Assembly: GCF_032878875.1 (NCBI RefSeq)
Contig: NZ_CP118157.1
Location: 3,286,001-3,350,000 of the forward strand
Reading direction: 5' to 3'
From: Microbacterium sp. AB
Lineage (GTDB): Bacteria; Actinomycetota; Actinomycetes; Actinomycetales; Microbacteriaceae
DNA: 64,000 nucleotides
Both the position numbers and the translations under genes were made by a program. Below, one piece after another: positions 40,803 through 49,126 of the stretch. The notes below the pieces were generated by a model. It saw nothing but the letters and a program-made list of their open reading frames with translations, did not search any database and was not told where the DNA came from. How positions within the stretch are numbered: position 1 is the stretch's first letter; each line of letters opens with the position of its first letter.

Positions 40803-43409
40803 GTGAGATCACGCACCGCATGCGCCCTGGGCGCAGCCTTCCTGCTCGCCGGGGTCCTCTCCCCCGCAGCGGCCACGGCGGCACCGGCGGATGAGGCTCC
40901 GCCGCCCGACACGGCTCTCCCCGCCCAGGCGGACGACCGCCCCGACCCGCTCGCCGAGAAGCGCTCGGCCGAGAAGCAGCGCGCGGCCGAGCTCGTCGCC
41001 ACCGGAGCGGCGGAGATCCAGGAGCGCGGCTCGGGGGAGAACACCACGCGCTCCGTCGAGATCGCGCCCGACGACTGGGTCGAGTACGGCGTCGAGGAGA
41101 CGGCTCAGCTGTTCTCGATCCTCGTCGAGTTCGGCGACACCCCGGACGAGCGGTTCCCGGACGCCCCGACGGCCGGCCCCCTGCGCAACGAGATCCCCGA
41201 GCCGGCAGAGGACGACAACTCCACCTACTGGGAGGAGGACTTCTCCCGCGAGCACTACGAGGAGATGTTCTTCACGGGTCTCGAGGATCAGGGCGGGGAG
41301 TCGTTCCGCGGCGTCTACGAGGAGCTCTCGTCGGGCCGGTTCGATCTGCAGGGCGACGTCTCCGACTGGGTGACCGTGCCCTACGCGGAGGCCTCCTACG
41401 GCCAGACCGAGTCGCAGGCCGACATGACCCGCTTCATCCAGGACTCCGCGGACGCCTGGTACGCCGACCAGCTCGCGCAGGGCACGTCCCCGGACGAGAT
41501 CGTCGCGTACCTGCAGAGCTTCGACGTGTGGGACCGGTACGACCTCGACGGCGACGGCGTCACGAACGAGCCCGACGGGTACATCGACCACTTCCAGGCC
41601 ATCCACGCCGGCGAGGGCGAGGAGGCCGGAGCGCCGGAGTGGGCCATCTGGTCGCACCGCTGGGCGGTGAACCAGGCCGGCCTCGGCGTCGACGGGCCCG
41701 CCGACTACGCGAAGGCCGGCGGCGTGCGGATCGGAGACACCGACATCTGGATCCGCGACTACACGACGGAGCCCGAGAACGGCGGCCTCGGCGTCTTCGC
41801 GCACGAGTTCGGCCACGACCTCGGCCTGCCCGACTACTACGACACCGCGGGCGGCGAGAACGGGACGGGCTTCTGGACGCTCATGAGCTCCGGCTCGTGG
41901 CTCGGCCACGGCGACGGCTCGATCGGCACGACGCCGAACCACATGGGCGCGACCGAGAAGCTGTTCCTCGGATGGCTCGACTACGAGACGATCGACGCGG
42001 GAGAGACCGGGACGGTCGAGCTCGGGCCCGCTTTCCACGCCACGACGAGACCGCAGGCGGTCGTCGTCGACCTGCCGCCCGGCGAGGAGTTCGTCGAGAC
42101 CGGGCCCGCCGCGTCCGGCACGAGATACTTCTTCTCCGGCAGCGGCGACTCGCTCGACAACACCGTGACGAGCCCTGCCTTCGCGGTGCCGGATGCGGCA
42201 TCCCTCACGGCGCAGGTCTCGTACGACATCGAGACCGACTGGGACTACGCCTACGCCGAGATCACCACGGACGAGGGCGCGACCTGGACGCCGCTCGCGA
42301 CCGACCACTCGACGTCCGACGACCCGAACGGCAACAACCTCGGAGAGGGCATCACGGGCGCGACCGACGGATGGACGCCGCTCGCGGCCGACCTGTCGGC
42401 CTACGCGGGGCAGACGGCGCAGATCCGCTTCCGGTACGTGACGGACGCGGCCGTGTCGAACCCCGGCTTCCAGGTCGACGACATCGCCGTGGGCGACGCG
42501 CTGTCGACGGACGTCGAGGACGGCGGCGAGGGATGGGAGCGGTCGGGCTTCGTGCTCATCGAGGACGGCGGCTACACGGTCCCGTTCGACCACTACTACA
42601 TCGCCGAGAACCGCGCCTACGGCGGGTACGACACCACGCTCGCGGAGGGGCCGTACAACTTCGGCTGGGCGCTCTCGAACGAGAACCGCGTGGAGCACTT
42701 CCCCTACCAGGACGGCCTCCTCGTCTGGTACGCCAACGGGCTGTACGGCGACAACAACACCTCGGCCCACCCGGGCGGCGGGCAGGCGCTGCCCGTCGAC
42801 GCGCGCGCGGCGGCGCTGACCTGGTCGGACGGGGAGATCGCCCGAAACCGCATCCAGACGTTCGACGCGACGTTCGGGCTCGACAGGACCGACCCGATCT
42901 CGCTGCACCGGGAGACCGAGGCGGGCGAGACGACGCTCACGCTGCCGTCGCAGGCGGCCGTTCCGCTCTTCGACGACACGGATCCGTATGCGTACTACGA
43001 CGACGCGAACCCGCAGGGATCCGTCGTGGTCGGCGGGACGGGCACGACGATCGAGGTCGTCGCCTCCGATGCCCGCGAGGGCACCGCGACCGTCGAGGTG
43101 CGCAGCGCGACGGACGACCCGCTCCCGTGGGAGGCCGACAAGGTGTACCGCGCCGGCGACACCGTCTCGTACGACGGCGCGACGTGGCTCGCCGCCTGGT
43201 ACACGCAGGGCCAGGAGCCCGGCGACCCGTGGGGGCCCTGGCAGGAGATCGCCCCGGAGGACGAGAACGGGGTCGCGGCCTGGACCCCGTCGCGCATCTA
43301 CGAACGCGGCGAGCGCGCGTCGTTCGACGGACAGGTCTACGAGGCCCAGTGGTGGACGCGCAACCAGCAGCCCGGCGACGCCTGGGGGCCCTGGAAGCCG
43401 GAGAGCTGA
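40803..43409 (+). CDS. Secreted M6 (immune inhibitor A) metalloprotease with two carbohydrate-binding modules
   Basis: 868 residues. The GTG at 40803 follows GGAGGAGAA and opens a signal peptide (ACALGAAFLLAGVLSPAAATAAP). A propeptide-like region is followed by the M6 domain with the zinc site HEFGHDLGLPD (H334) and a methionine turn (WTLMSSGSW). Calcium-type repeats (DLDGDGVTNEPDGYIDHF) lie before it. A beta-sandwich domain (about 470-580) resembles the MAM/VEG-type domain of immune inhibitor A. From about 772 two CBM5/12-like modules occur (WEADKVYRAGDTVSYDGATW and WTPSRIYERGERASFDGQVY), which in chitinases bind chitin. It probably digests extracellular protein attached to polysaccharide. 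Confidence 0.93.
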   Translation: MRSRTACALGAAFLLAGVLSPAAATAAPADEAPPPDTALPAQADDRPDPLAEKRSAEKQRAAELVATGAAEIQERGSGENTTRSVEIAPDDWVEYGVEETAQLFSILVEFGDTPDERFPDAPTAGPLRNEIPEPAEDDNSTYWEEDFSREHYEEMFFTGLEDQGGESFRGVYEELSSGRFDLQGDVSDWVTVPYAEASYGQTESQADMTRFIQDSADAWYADQLAQGTSPDEIVAYLQSFDVWDRYDLDGDGVTNEPDGYIDHFQAIHAGEGEEAGAPEWAIWSHRWAVNQAGLGVDGPADYAKAGGVRIGDTDIWIRDYTTEPENGGLGVFAHEFGHDLGLPDYYDTAGGENGTGFWTLMSSGSWLGHGDGSIGTTPNHMGATEKLFLGWLDYETIDAGETGTVELGPAFHATTRPQAVVVDLPPGEEFVETGPAASGTRYFFSGSGDSLDNTVTSPAFAVPDAASLTAQVSYDIETDWDYAYAEITTDEGATWTPLATDHSTSDDPNGNNLGEGITGATDGWTPLAADLSAYAGQTAQIRFRYVTDAAVSNPGFQVDDIAVGDALSTDVEDGGEGWERSGFVLIEDGGYTVPFDHYYIAENRAYGGYDTTLAEGPYNFGWALSNENRVEHFPYQDGLLVWYANGLYGDNNTSAHPGGGQALPVDARAAALTWSDGEIARNRIQTFDATFGLDRTDPISLHRETEAGETTLTLPSQAAVPLFDDTDPYAYYDDANPQGSVVVGGTGTTIEVVASDAREGTATVEVRSATDDPLPWEADKVYRAGDTVSYDGATWLAAWYTQGQEPGDPWGPWQEIAPEDENGVAAWTPSRIYERGERASFDGQVYEAQWWTRNQQPGDAWGPWKPES

Positions 43410-43449
43410 GGCACCGGCCCGCGTGCGGGGGACGACGCGTCGTCACGGC

Positions 43450-43479
43450 GCGTCCTCCCCCGCGCGCGGGGGACGACGC
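43450..43479 (+). terminator. Hairpin after the M6 protease gene
   Basis: A GC-rich inverted repeat centred at 43464/43465 (CCCCCGCG with CGCGGGGG, extended with a mismatch) lies 41 nt past the protease stop. A second hairpin for the converging MarR gene follows at 43498. Confidence 0.5.
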
Positions 43480-43497
43480 CTCCCGATCCGTATGCCT

Positions 43498-43531
43498 GCG
43501 CTGCGCGCATCCCCCGCGATGCGCGCAGCGC
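43498..43531 (-). terminator. Hairpin after the MarR-type gene
   Basis: Arms 43498-43511 and 43518-43531 pair perfectly over 14 bp with a 6-nt loop. The right arm touches the MarR stop codon (43531-43533, minus strand). No T tract. Confidence 0.65.
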
Positions 43532-44139
43532 TACCGCGGAGCGAGAGGCCAGGCGTCGGCGAGGCGCCCGAGAAGGACGGCGAGCTGCTCGGCCTCGTCG
43601 GGGGTGAATCCCGCGAGCGCCTGTTCGACGGCCTCCGCCCGCGCGCCGTGCGTTCGCGCGGAGAGGGCGCGCCCCTCATCCGTGAGCGCGATGAGCGTGC
43701 GGCGCGCGTCGTCGGGATCCGCCTCCCGTCTCGCATGGCCGGTCTCCACCACGGCCTGGACGAGCCGGCTCGCCCGCGGCTGATCGACGCCCAGGCGCTC
43801 GGCCAGCTCCCCGACGGACAGCGGCGACGAGGCCGATGCCAGGACCTCGAGCAGCCGCAGACGCGCGACGGACCGGCCGAACGGGCCGCGCGGACGGCCG
43901 GCCAGCGGATCGTCGTCGTGCGTCGGCGGGTCTGCGCGTCCGCCGGCGTCGGGCGGGAAGCCGCCACGGGGGTCCCTGCGACGCGGGCCGCCCTCGTGCA
44001 TGCCGTGAGGGCCGCCATGAGGCGCCCCGTGAGGGAACGGGCCGTGCCCTCCGAACGGACCCTCCCCCATCCGCCGGCCGAGTCGCAGCCGCGCGAGCGC
44101 TGAGGCGATGAGGGTCGCGGACTCGGTGGGGTCTGCCAT
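43531..44139 (-). CDS. MarR family regulator with a His/Gly/Pro-rich insert
   Basis: About 202 residues. A short helix (ATLIASALARLRLGRR) is followed by a low-complexity stretch (25-80) with at least six histidines (GGHGPFPHGAPHGGPHGMHEGG). Then comes a normal MarR winged helix: LSVGELAERLGVDQPRASRLVQAVVETG and a wing READPDDARRTLIALTDEGRAL. The insert may bind metal (inference). The start is uncertain: ATG 44139 begins a reasonable N-terminus, but GGAGG lies too close to it, and ATGs at 44151, 44166 and 44181 are in frame. It is divergent from a related His-rich protein, with palindromes between. Confidence 0.82.
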   Translation of the reverse strand: MADPTESATLIASALARLRLGRRMGEGPFGGHGPFPHGAPHGGPHGMHEGGPRRRDPRGGFPPDAGGRADPPTHDDDPLAGRPRGPFGRSVARLRLLEVLASASSPLSVGELAERLGVDQPRASRLVQAVVETGHARREADPDDARRTLIALTDEGRALSARTHGARAEAVEQALAGFTPDEAEQLAVLLGRLADAWPLAPR

Positions 44140-44151
44140 CCCTCCAAAATA

Positions 44152-44215
44152 CATGACACTTGACATGCACTCCTGATTCATGTCATCCTACATATGCATG
44201 TTTATTTACATGCAT
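44152..44215. promoter_or_regulatory. Palindromic operators in the divergent MarR region
   Basis: ATGCATGT-N6-ACATGCAT (44194-44215) is a perfect 22-bp inverted repeat. CATGACACTTGACATG (44152-44167) is an imperfect palindrome with related half sites, and CATGTCA recurs at 44180. A minus-strand -10 (TAGGAT, 44190-44185) lies between them, with its -35 position inside the perfect palindrome. TTGACA at 44160 could serve the plus strand. The layout fits repression of both genes by the MarR protein. Confidence 0.65.
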
Positions 44216-44271
44216 CGGATCGGTACCGAGGCGTCATCCCGACGCCCCCGATCCCGACGAGAGGACTTCGC

Positions 44272-44964
44272 ATGAACACCGAATCGAACATCCCCCAGGA
44301 CATCCCCGACGAGGGCCCGGCCGAGACCCGGCCGCTCGGCTTCTGGCTGAAGGCCGTCGGCGCCCTCGTCGACCGCGAGATGGATGCCGCGCTCCGCGGC
44401 GAGGCGGTCGACCGACGCGACTGGCGCCTGCTGAAGGCGCTCGACGGCGCGGCAGACACCCCCTGGCTGCACGAGCGGATGGCGCGGAAGCCGCGCCGCA
44501 TCGAGGCTCTGACCGATCGAGGCTGGGCGACCCGCACCGACGGCGAGTGGACGCTCACCGACGACGGCCGTGCCGCCGTCGAACGCCTCACCGCGAAGGT
44601 GGCGGGCGTCCGGGAGCGCGTCTCCGGCGCCGTCCCCCCCGAAGAGCTCACCACGACGATCGCCTCGCTCGAGGCCATCGCCCGCGAGCTCGGCTGGGAG
44701 GAGGGTCGGCCGCTGCCCCGCCACGGCCGTCGGCGTCGCGACGGCCTCGGACACGGCGGCTTCGGCCCGCGTGACGGTCACGCACACCGGCACGGCCTCG
44801 GCGCTCCGGGCTTCGGCGGCCACGGCCGCAGAGGCTTCGACCCGGGCGACGCCGGGCGCGCCGACGGACCGTGCGGCCGCTTCCCCGACGACCACGACGG
44901 GCATCGTCACGGTCGTCACGACGGTTTCGGGCCGTGGGCCCGCGGCCGCCATGACGTCGCCTGA
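44272..44964 (+). CDS. MarR-like protein with shortened helix-turn-helix and His-rich tail
   Basis: 230 residues. The N-terminal half resembles MarR proteins (LGFWLKAVGALVDREMDAAL, RRDWRLLKAL, then wing-like WATRTDGEWTLTDDGRAAVERL). Between them the usual two helices of the DNA-binding motif are squeezed into about 20 residues (WLHERMARKPRRIEAL), so DNA binding is doubtful. After residue 150 the chain is Gly/Arg/His-rich with about eleven histidines (RDGHAHRHG, DDHDGHRHGRHDG). The ATG at 44272 follows GAGAGGACTTCGC. It may dimerise with the divergent MarR protein and sense metal, but this is inference. Confidence 0.78.
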   Translation: MNTESNIPQDIPDEGPAETRPLGFWLKAVGALVDREMDAALRGEAVDRRDWRLLKALDGAADTPWLHERMARKPRRIEALTDRGWATRTDGEWTLTDDGRAAVERLTAKVAGVRERVSGAVPPEELTTTIASLEAIARELGWEEGRPLPRHGRRRRDGLGHGGFGPRDGHAHRHGLGAPGFGGHGRRGFDPGDAGRADGPCGRFPDDHDGHRHGRHDGFGPWARGRHDVA

Positions 44965-45095
44965 TCGCTCCGCGCACGGGCCCGGCTCCGACCGTCCGGT
45001 CGTGGGTCCGGGCCCCTCTCCGTGCCGGTCGACCCGCCCGCGGAGGAGCGCAGCGTCCCACGCCAGCCGGGCACGCCTCCCCCTATGCTCGTGCC

Positions 45096-45461
45096 GTGAG
45101 CATCGCCGAGACCTGTCCCTGCGGCACCGGACGCGCCTACCCGGCCTGCTGCGGCGCGCTCCACGCCGGCGCCCGCCTCGCCGAGACGCCCGAGGAGCTC
45201 ATGCGCTCGCGCTACAGCGCCTTCGCGAAGGGCGACGCCGGGTATCTCGTGCGCACGTGGCACCCGCGCACGCGCCCCGCCGACCTGACGCTGGACGACG
45301 ACCCGACGTGGACGGGCCTGGAGATCGTCGAGGCGGCGGACGACGAGGTCGCGTTCGTCGCGCGCTACATCGCGGCGGACGGCCCGGGGCGGCTGGCCGA
45401 GCGCTCGCGGTTCGCACGGCGGGGCGGCCGCTGGGTCTACGTCGACGGCGACGTGGGCTAG
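45096..45461 (+). CDS. YchJ/UPF0225 family protein with SEC-C motif
   Basis: 121 residues. The start CPCGTGRAYPACCG is a SEC-C zinc-binding motif, followed by EELMRSRYSAFAKGDAGYLVRTWHP, the conserved YchJ core, and a cystatin-like half ending GGRWVYVDGDVG. Function of the family is not established. The GTG at 45096 lies 6 nt after TATGCT, so the mRNA is probably leaderless. It stands alone and converges on the lytic transglycosylase gene. Confidence 0.92.
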   Translation: MSIAETCPCGTGRAYPACCGALHAGARLAETPEELMRSRYSAFAKGDAGYLVRTWHPRTRPADLTLDDDPTWTGLEIVEAADDEVAFVARYIAADGPGRLAERSRFARRGGRWVYVDGDVG

Positions 45462-45525
45462 ACGTTCGGGGGGCACACGGCGCCGCGGCCGGACGCGAGG
45501 GCGACGGCCCGCCTCGTCTCCCCGC

Positions 45526-46281
45526 TCAGCCCGCCGCGGCGTATCGCGTCGCGGCCTCGGCGACCCGCAGCTGGTAGTCGTCGGTGTCGTTGTAGGTGCG
45601 GACGGCCCCGATCCAGGCGTCGGACCCCTCGAGCGTTCCCTGCGCGTGGCAGAGATAGCGCGCCGCGGTGAGTGCCGCGTCGTCGATGTCGTGCGGGTCG
45701 ACGGCCCCGTCCCCGTCGCCGTCGACGCCCCAGATCGACCAGGTCTCGGGGATGAACTGCATGGGCCCGACGGCCCTGTCCCATTCGGCGTCGCCGTCGA
45801 GCGCGCCGCCGTCGGTGTCGACGATCTCCATCGTGTCGTCCGTGCCGTCGAGCGGGATGCCGACGATCGACGGTCGAGCCACCCCGTCCTGCTCGACGGC
45901 GCCGCCCTGGAGGGCGCCGTGGTGGCTCTCCACCCATCCGATGCCGGCGAGCGTGTTCCATCCGACCGCGCACCCGTACTCGGCGCGGGCGACGATGTCG
46001 GCCCGGGCGTAGGCGGCGAGCGCGCGCTGCGGGATGTCCGTCTCCGCGGCGACGCGTTCCACCCATCCGGGATCGGCGGATGGCCGGAGGCCGGCGTCCG
46101 CGGGCAGGGGCGCCTCGGCCGGCGCCGCGGCCGTGGGCGCGGGTGCGGGATCCTGCGCCGGCTGCGACGCGAGCGCGACGAGCGCGACGACGACCCCGAG
46201 CACGACCAGCCCGCTCGCCGCCACCGCGACGACGCGCGGCCCGCGCATCCGGCCCCTTCTCACGGGCGCCCGCTTCCGCAT
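45526..46281 (-). CDS. Lytic transglycosylase (SLT fold), exported
   Basis: 251 residues. A basic N-terminus and one membrane segment (VVAVAASGLVVLGVVVALVALA) precede a Pro/Ala linker. The catalytic domain (about 75-251) has the glutamate in NTLAGIGWVESHHGALQGG, then VGPMQFIPETWSIWGVDGDGDG and AARYLCHAQGTLEG. It cleaves peptidoglycan glycan strands. The ATG at 46281 is favoured over a GTG at 46287 because GGAGGGG precedes it. It is a clear paralogue of the gene at 46411 and follows it after 129 nt at the end of the haem-uptake operon. Confidence 0.92.
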   Translation of the reverse strand: MRKRAPVRRGRMRGPRVVAVAASGLVVLGVVVALVALASQPAQDPAPAPTAAAPAEAPLPADAGLRPSADPGWVERVAAETDIPQRALAAYARADIVARAEYGCAVGWNTLAGIGWVESHHGALQGGAVEQDGVARPSIVGIPLDGTDDTMEIVDTDGGALDGDAEWDRAVGPMQFIPETWSIWGVDGDGDGAVDPHDIDDAALTAARYLCHAQGTLEGSDAWIGAVRTYNDTDDYQLRVAEAATRYAAAG

Positions 46282-46410
46282 CTGCACCCCTCCACCCTGC
46301 CGGACCCGCCTGACCGCATGCCCGGCATCCCCTCCGCATCACGGAGTCCACGTCACCCGCATCCGGCACCGAGCGCCACGGCACGATGCCGCCCGAAGCG
46401 GAACGCGGCG

Positions 46411-47271
46411 TCAGCCCGCGGTGAACCCGGCGTAGTGCGCGGCCGCCTCCGCGACCCGGCGCTGGTACGCCGGATCGTCGTTGTACGAGCGGATGGCCCC
46501 GATCCACGCGCTGGAGCCCTCGAGCGTTCCGTGCGCCTGGCAGAGGTAGCGCGCCGCGGTGAGCGCGGCGTCGTCGATGTCGTGGATGTCGGCGACGCCG
46601 TCCTCGTCGCCGTCGGCCCCCCACTGCGCCCAGGTCTCGGGGATGAACTGCATGGGCCCCACGGCCCGATCCCACACGGCGTCTCCGTCGAGGGAGCCCG
46701 CGTCGGTGTCGGGGATCGAGGCGGTGCTCGTCCCGTCGAGGGGGATGCCGACGATGCCCGGCCTGGCGACGCCGTCCGCTTCGACCCGCCCGCCCTGCAG
46801 CGTCCCGTGCTCGCTCTCGACGAGGCCGACCGCGGCGAGCGTGTTCCAGCCGACGGAGCATCCGTCGTGCTCGCGCGCGTACAGATCGGCGCCCGCGTAC
46901 GCGGACAGGGCGCGCGCCGGGATGCCCGCCTCCTCCGACACCCGCGCCACCCACGACGGATCGGTGAGGAGCACGATCCCCCGGGGAGTGTCATCGATCG
47001 ACGGCGCGGGCGACGGCGCGGATGCGGGTTCGCCGTCCGGAGCGACCGGGACCGGCCCGGCGGCGGCGTCGTCCGGGCCGTCGGCCGTGGACGCGTCGGC
47101 GAGCCCGTCCGCCAGCACCGCGACGGACGCGACCACGACGCCGGCGGCGGCCAGGGCGACACAGGCGACGAGCGCGAACCGGCCCGCGCGGTCGCGCCGT
47201 CCCGCCGCCCGCCGGTCGGCCCGGGCCGCCGCACGCGTCCCCGCCGACGCGGACTCGGGCCCGCCGTTCAC
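46411..47271 (-). CDS. Lytic transglycosylase (SLT fold), exported, in the haem operon
   Basis: 286 residues, same plan as its neighbour: basic N-terminus, one membrane segment (FALVACVALAAAGVVVASVAVLA), Pro/Ala-rich linker, then the catalytic domain with NTLAAVGLVESEHGTLQGG and VGPMQFIPETWAQWGADGDEDG. The calcium-like DGDEDGVADIHD loop is kept. The GTG at 47271 overlaps the hmuV stop (GTGA), so it is co-translated with the haem transporter. It may open the wall for the large HtaA protein or for secretion, which would explain the linkage (inference). Confidence 0.92.
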   Translation of the reverse strand: MNGGPESASAGTRAAARADRRAAGRRDRAGRFALVACVALAAAGVVVASVAVLADGLADASTADGPDDAAAGPVPVAPDGEPASAPSPAPSIDDTPRGIVLLTDPSWVARVSEEAGIPARALSAYAGADLYAREHDGCSVGWNTLAAVGLVESEHGTLQGGRVEADGVARPGIVGIPLDGTSTASIPDTDAGSLDGDAVWDRAVGPMQFIPETWAQWGADGDEDGVADIHDIDDAALTAARYLCQAHGTLEGSSAWIGAIRSYNDDPAYQRRVAEAAAHYAGFTAG

Positions 47272-48047
47272 GACTCGCGACGCGGCAGCACGACGGGCCT
47301 GCCCGTGCCGGGGTCGGGGATCACGTGGACGGGGGTCTCGTAGACGGCCTCGATCCGCTCGGCCGTGAGCACGTCGGCGGGAGCCCCGTGCGCGACCAGC
47401 CGGCCGCGGTGCAGCACGGCGATCTCGTCGGCGTACGCGGCGGCCAGGGACAGATCGTGCAGGACGACCACGACCGCCCTGCCCTCCGCCGCCAGCGCAC
47501 GCGCGATGCGCAGGACGTCCTCCTGATGTCTCAGGTCGAGGGCGGCGGTCGGCTCGTCGAGGAGGACGATGCGCGTCTCCTGCGCGAGGACGCGCGCGAG
47601 GGAGGAACGCGCTCTCTCCCCGCCGGAGAGCGAGGGATAGGCGCGGTTCACCAGCGCCGTCACGTCGGTCTGCGCGATCGCTTCCGCCACGGCGCGTTCG
47701 TCGGCCTCCGCGTCGGCGACGCCGATCCAGGGGGCGCGCCCCATCTCGACGACCTGCCGGACGGTGAACGAGAAGGCCACCTGGTTCGCCTGCAGCAGCA
47801 CGGCGCGCGTGCGGGAGAGGGCGCGCGGATCCCCTGCGTGCAGCGGCCTCCCGTCGAGGGCGGCCGTGCCCGATGCCGGAGTCGTGTCGCCGCTGAGGAT
47901 GCCCAGGAGGGTCGACTTCCCGGCGCCGTTCGGTCCCACGAGCGCGAGGACGCGCCCGTACCCGACGTCGAGGGTCACGTGCTCGAGGATCGTCGCGGCG
48001 CCGACGCGGTAGCCGACGCCCTCGAGCCGGTAGGCGGGGGCCGTCAT
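47268..48047 (-). CDS. hmuV: Haem ABC transporter ATP-binding protein
   Basis: 259 residues. Walker A is GPNGAGKST, the signature is LSGGERARSSLARVL, and Walker B is RIVLLDEPTAALD. The family mark of iron/haem ATPases, FSFTVRQVVEMGRAPW, is present. It powers import through HmuU. The ATG at 48047 overlaps the permease stop (ATGA); the in-frame ATG at 48053 is less likely. It overlaps the first lytic transglycosylase gene by 4 nt. Confidence 0.95.
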   Translation of the reverse strand: MTAPAYRLEGVGYRVGAATILEHVTLDVGYGRVLALVGPNGAGKSTLLGILSGDTTPASGTAALDGRPLHAGDPRALSRTRAVLLQANQVAFSFTVRQVVEMGRAPWIGVADAEADERAVAEAIAQTDVTALVNRAYPSLSGGERARSSLARVLAQETRIVLLDEPTAALDLRHQEDVLRIARALAAEGRAVVVVLHDLSLAAAYADEIAVLHRGRLVAHGAPADVLTAERIEAVYETPVHVIPDPGTGRPVVLPRRES

Positions 48048-49126
48048 GCCCATCCCCCCGCGCGACGCCGGTTGCGGCGGATGAGCCAGTAGAAGAACGG
48101 CCCGCCGACGAGCGACGTGAGCAGTCCGATCGGCAGATCCGCAGAGGGGATGATCGTGCGCGCGAGCAGGTCGGCGAAGACCATGAGCGCCGCCCCGCCC
48201 AGCAGCGAGGCGACGAACAGCGGACGGTGGGCGGGCCCGAGCATCATCCGGACGAGATGCGGGACGACGAGGCCGACGAACGCGATGACGCCGACGAACG
48301 CCACGGCGACCCCCGTGAGGAGCGCGACGAGGACGACGGACACGATCCGCAGCCGCTCGACCCGCACGCCGAGATGCGAGGCCGTCCGATCTCCGAGGGA
48401 GAGGAGGTCGTAGCGCCTCGCGAGCGCCAGCACGGCGATCACCGAGGGCACGGCGACGACGGCGACGACGAGCGCCTCGTTCCACCGCGAGCCGTTCATC
48501 GAGCCGAGCTGCCAGAAGACGATCTGCTCGCGGCTCGCCGTGTTCCCGGCGAACATGAACAGGGCGAGGCCCGCTCCCGCGAACGCGTTCACGGCGATGC
48601 CGGTCAGCAGCAGCGTGACGACCTCGGTGCGCCCCTGCGCGCGGGCGGTCGAGTACACGATGAGCGTCGCGGCGAGACCGCCCGCGAAGGCGAAGACGGC
48701 GGTCGTCCACACGCCGAACACCGTGAGCCCCAGCGTGATGGAGGCCGCGGCTCCCAGCGCCGCCCCGGAGGAGACGCCCACCACGCCGGGCTCGGCGAGC
48801 GGGTTGCTGAAGATCGCCTGCATCACCGCTCCCGCGAGCGCCAGCAGCGCCCCCACGAGGAGGGAGATCGCCACGCGCGGGAACCGGATCTGCCACAGCG
48901 TCCGCTCCATGAGCTCGTCCGCCGGCGCCCAGCCGTTGTCGACGCCCAGGCGCCGCAGCACCGATCCCGCGACCTCGGCGGGGCCGATGGGCAGCTGGCC
49001 GAGGCCCGCCGAGAGGAGCACGCCGACGACGAGCAGCACGGCCGCGCCGCCGTACACGGCGACGCGCCGGCCCCCGTCATGGGCGGAGACCGGCGTCGTC
49101 GTTCCCGTGGCCTGCTGCGGGCTCAT
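48044..49126 (-). CDS. hmuU: Haem ABC transporter permease (FecCD family)
   Basis: 360-residue membrane subunit with about ten hydrophobic segments. Typical FecCD motifs: IRFPRVAISLLVGALLALAGAVMQ, NPLAEPGVVGVSSGAALGA, FWQLGSMNGSRW and VGVIAFVGLVVPHLVRMMLGPAHR. The ATG at 49126 and the stop at 48044 both overlap neighbouring genes by 4 nt. It lies between hmuT and hmuV as in Corynebacterium hmuTUV. Confidence 0.95.
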   Translation of the reverse strand: MSPQQATGTTTPVSAHDGGRRVAVYGGAAVLLVVGVLLSAGLGQLPIGPAEVAGSVLRRLGVDNGWAPADELMERTLWQIRFPRVAISLLVGALLALAGAVMQAIFSNPLAEPGVVGVSSGAALGAAASITLGLTVFGVWTTAVFAFAGGLAATLIVYSTARAQGRTEVVTLLLTGIAVNAFAGAGLALFMFAGNTASREQIVFWQLGSMNGSRWNEALVVAVVAVPSVIAVLALARRYDLLSLGDRTASHLGVRVERLRIVSVVLVALLTGVAVAFVGVIAFVGLVVPHLVRMMLGPAHRPLFVASLLGGAALMVFADLLARTIIPSADLPIGLLTSLVGGPFFYWLIRRNRRRAGGWA

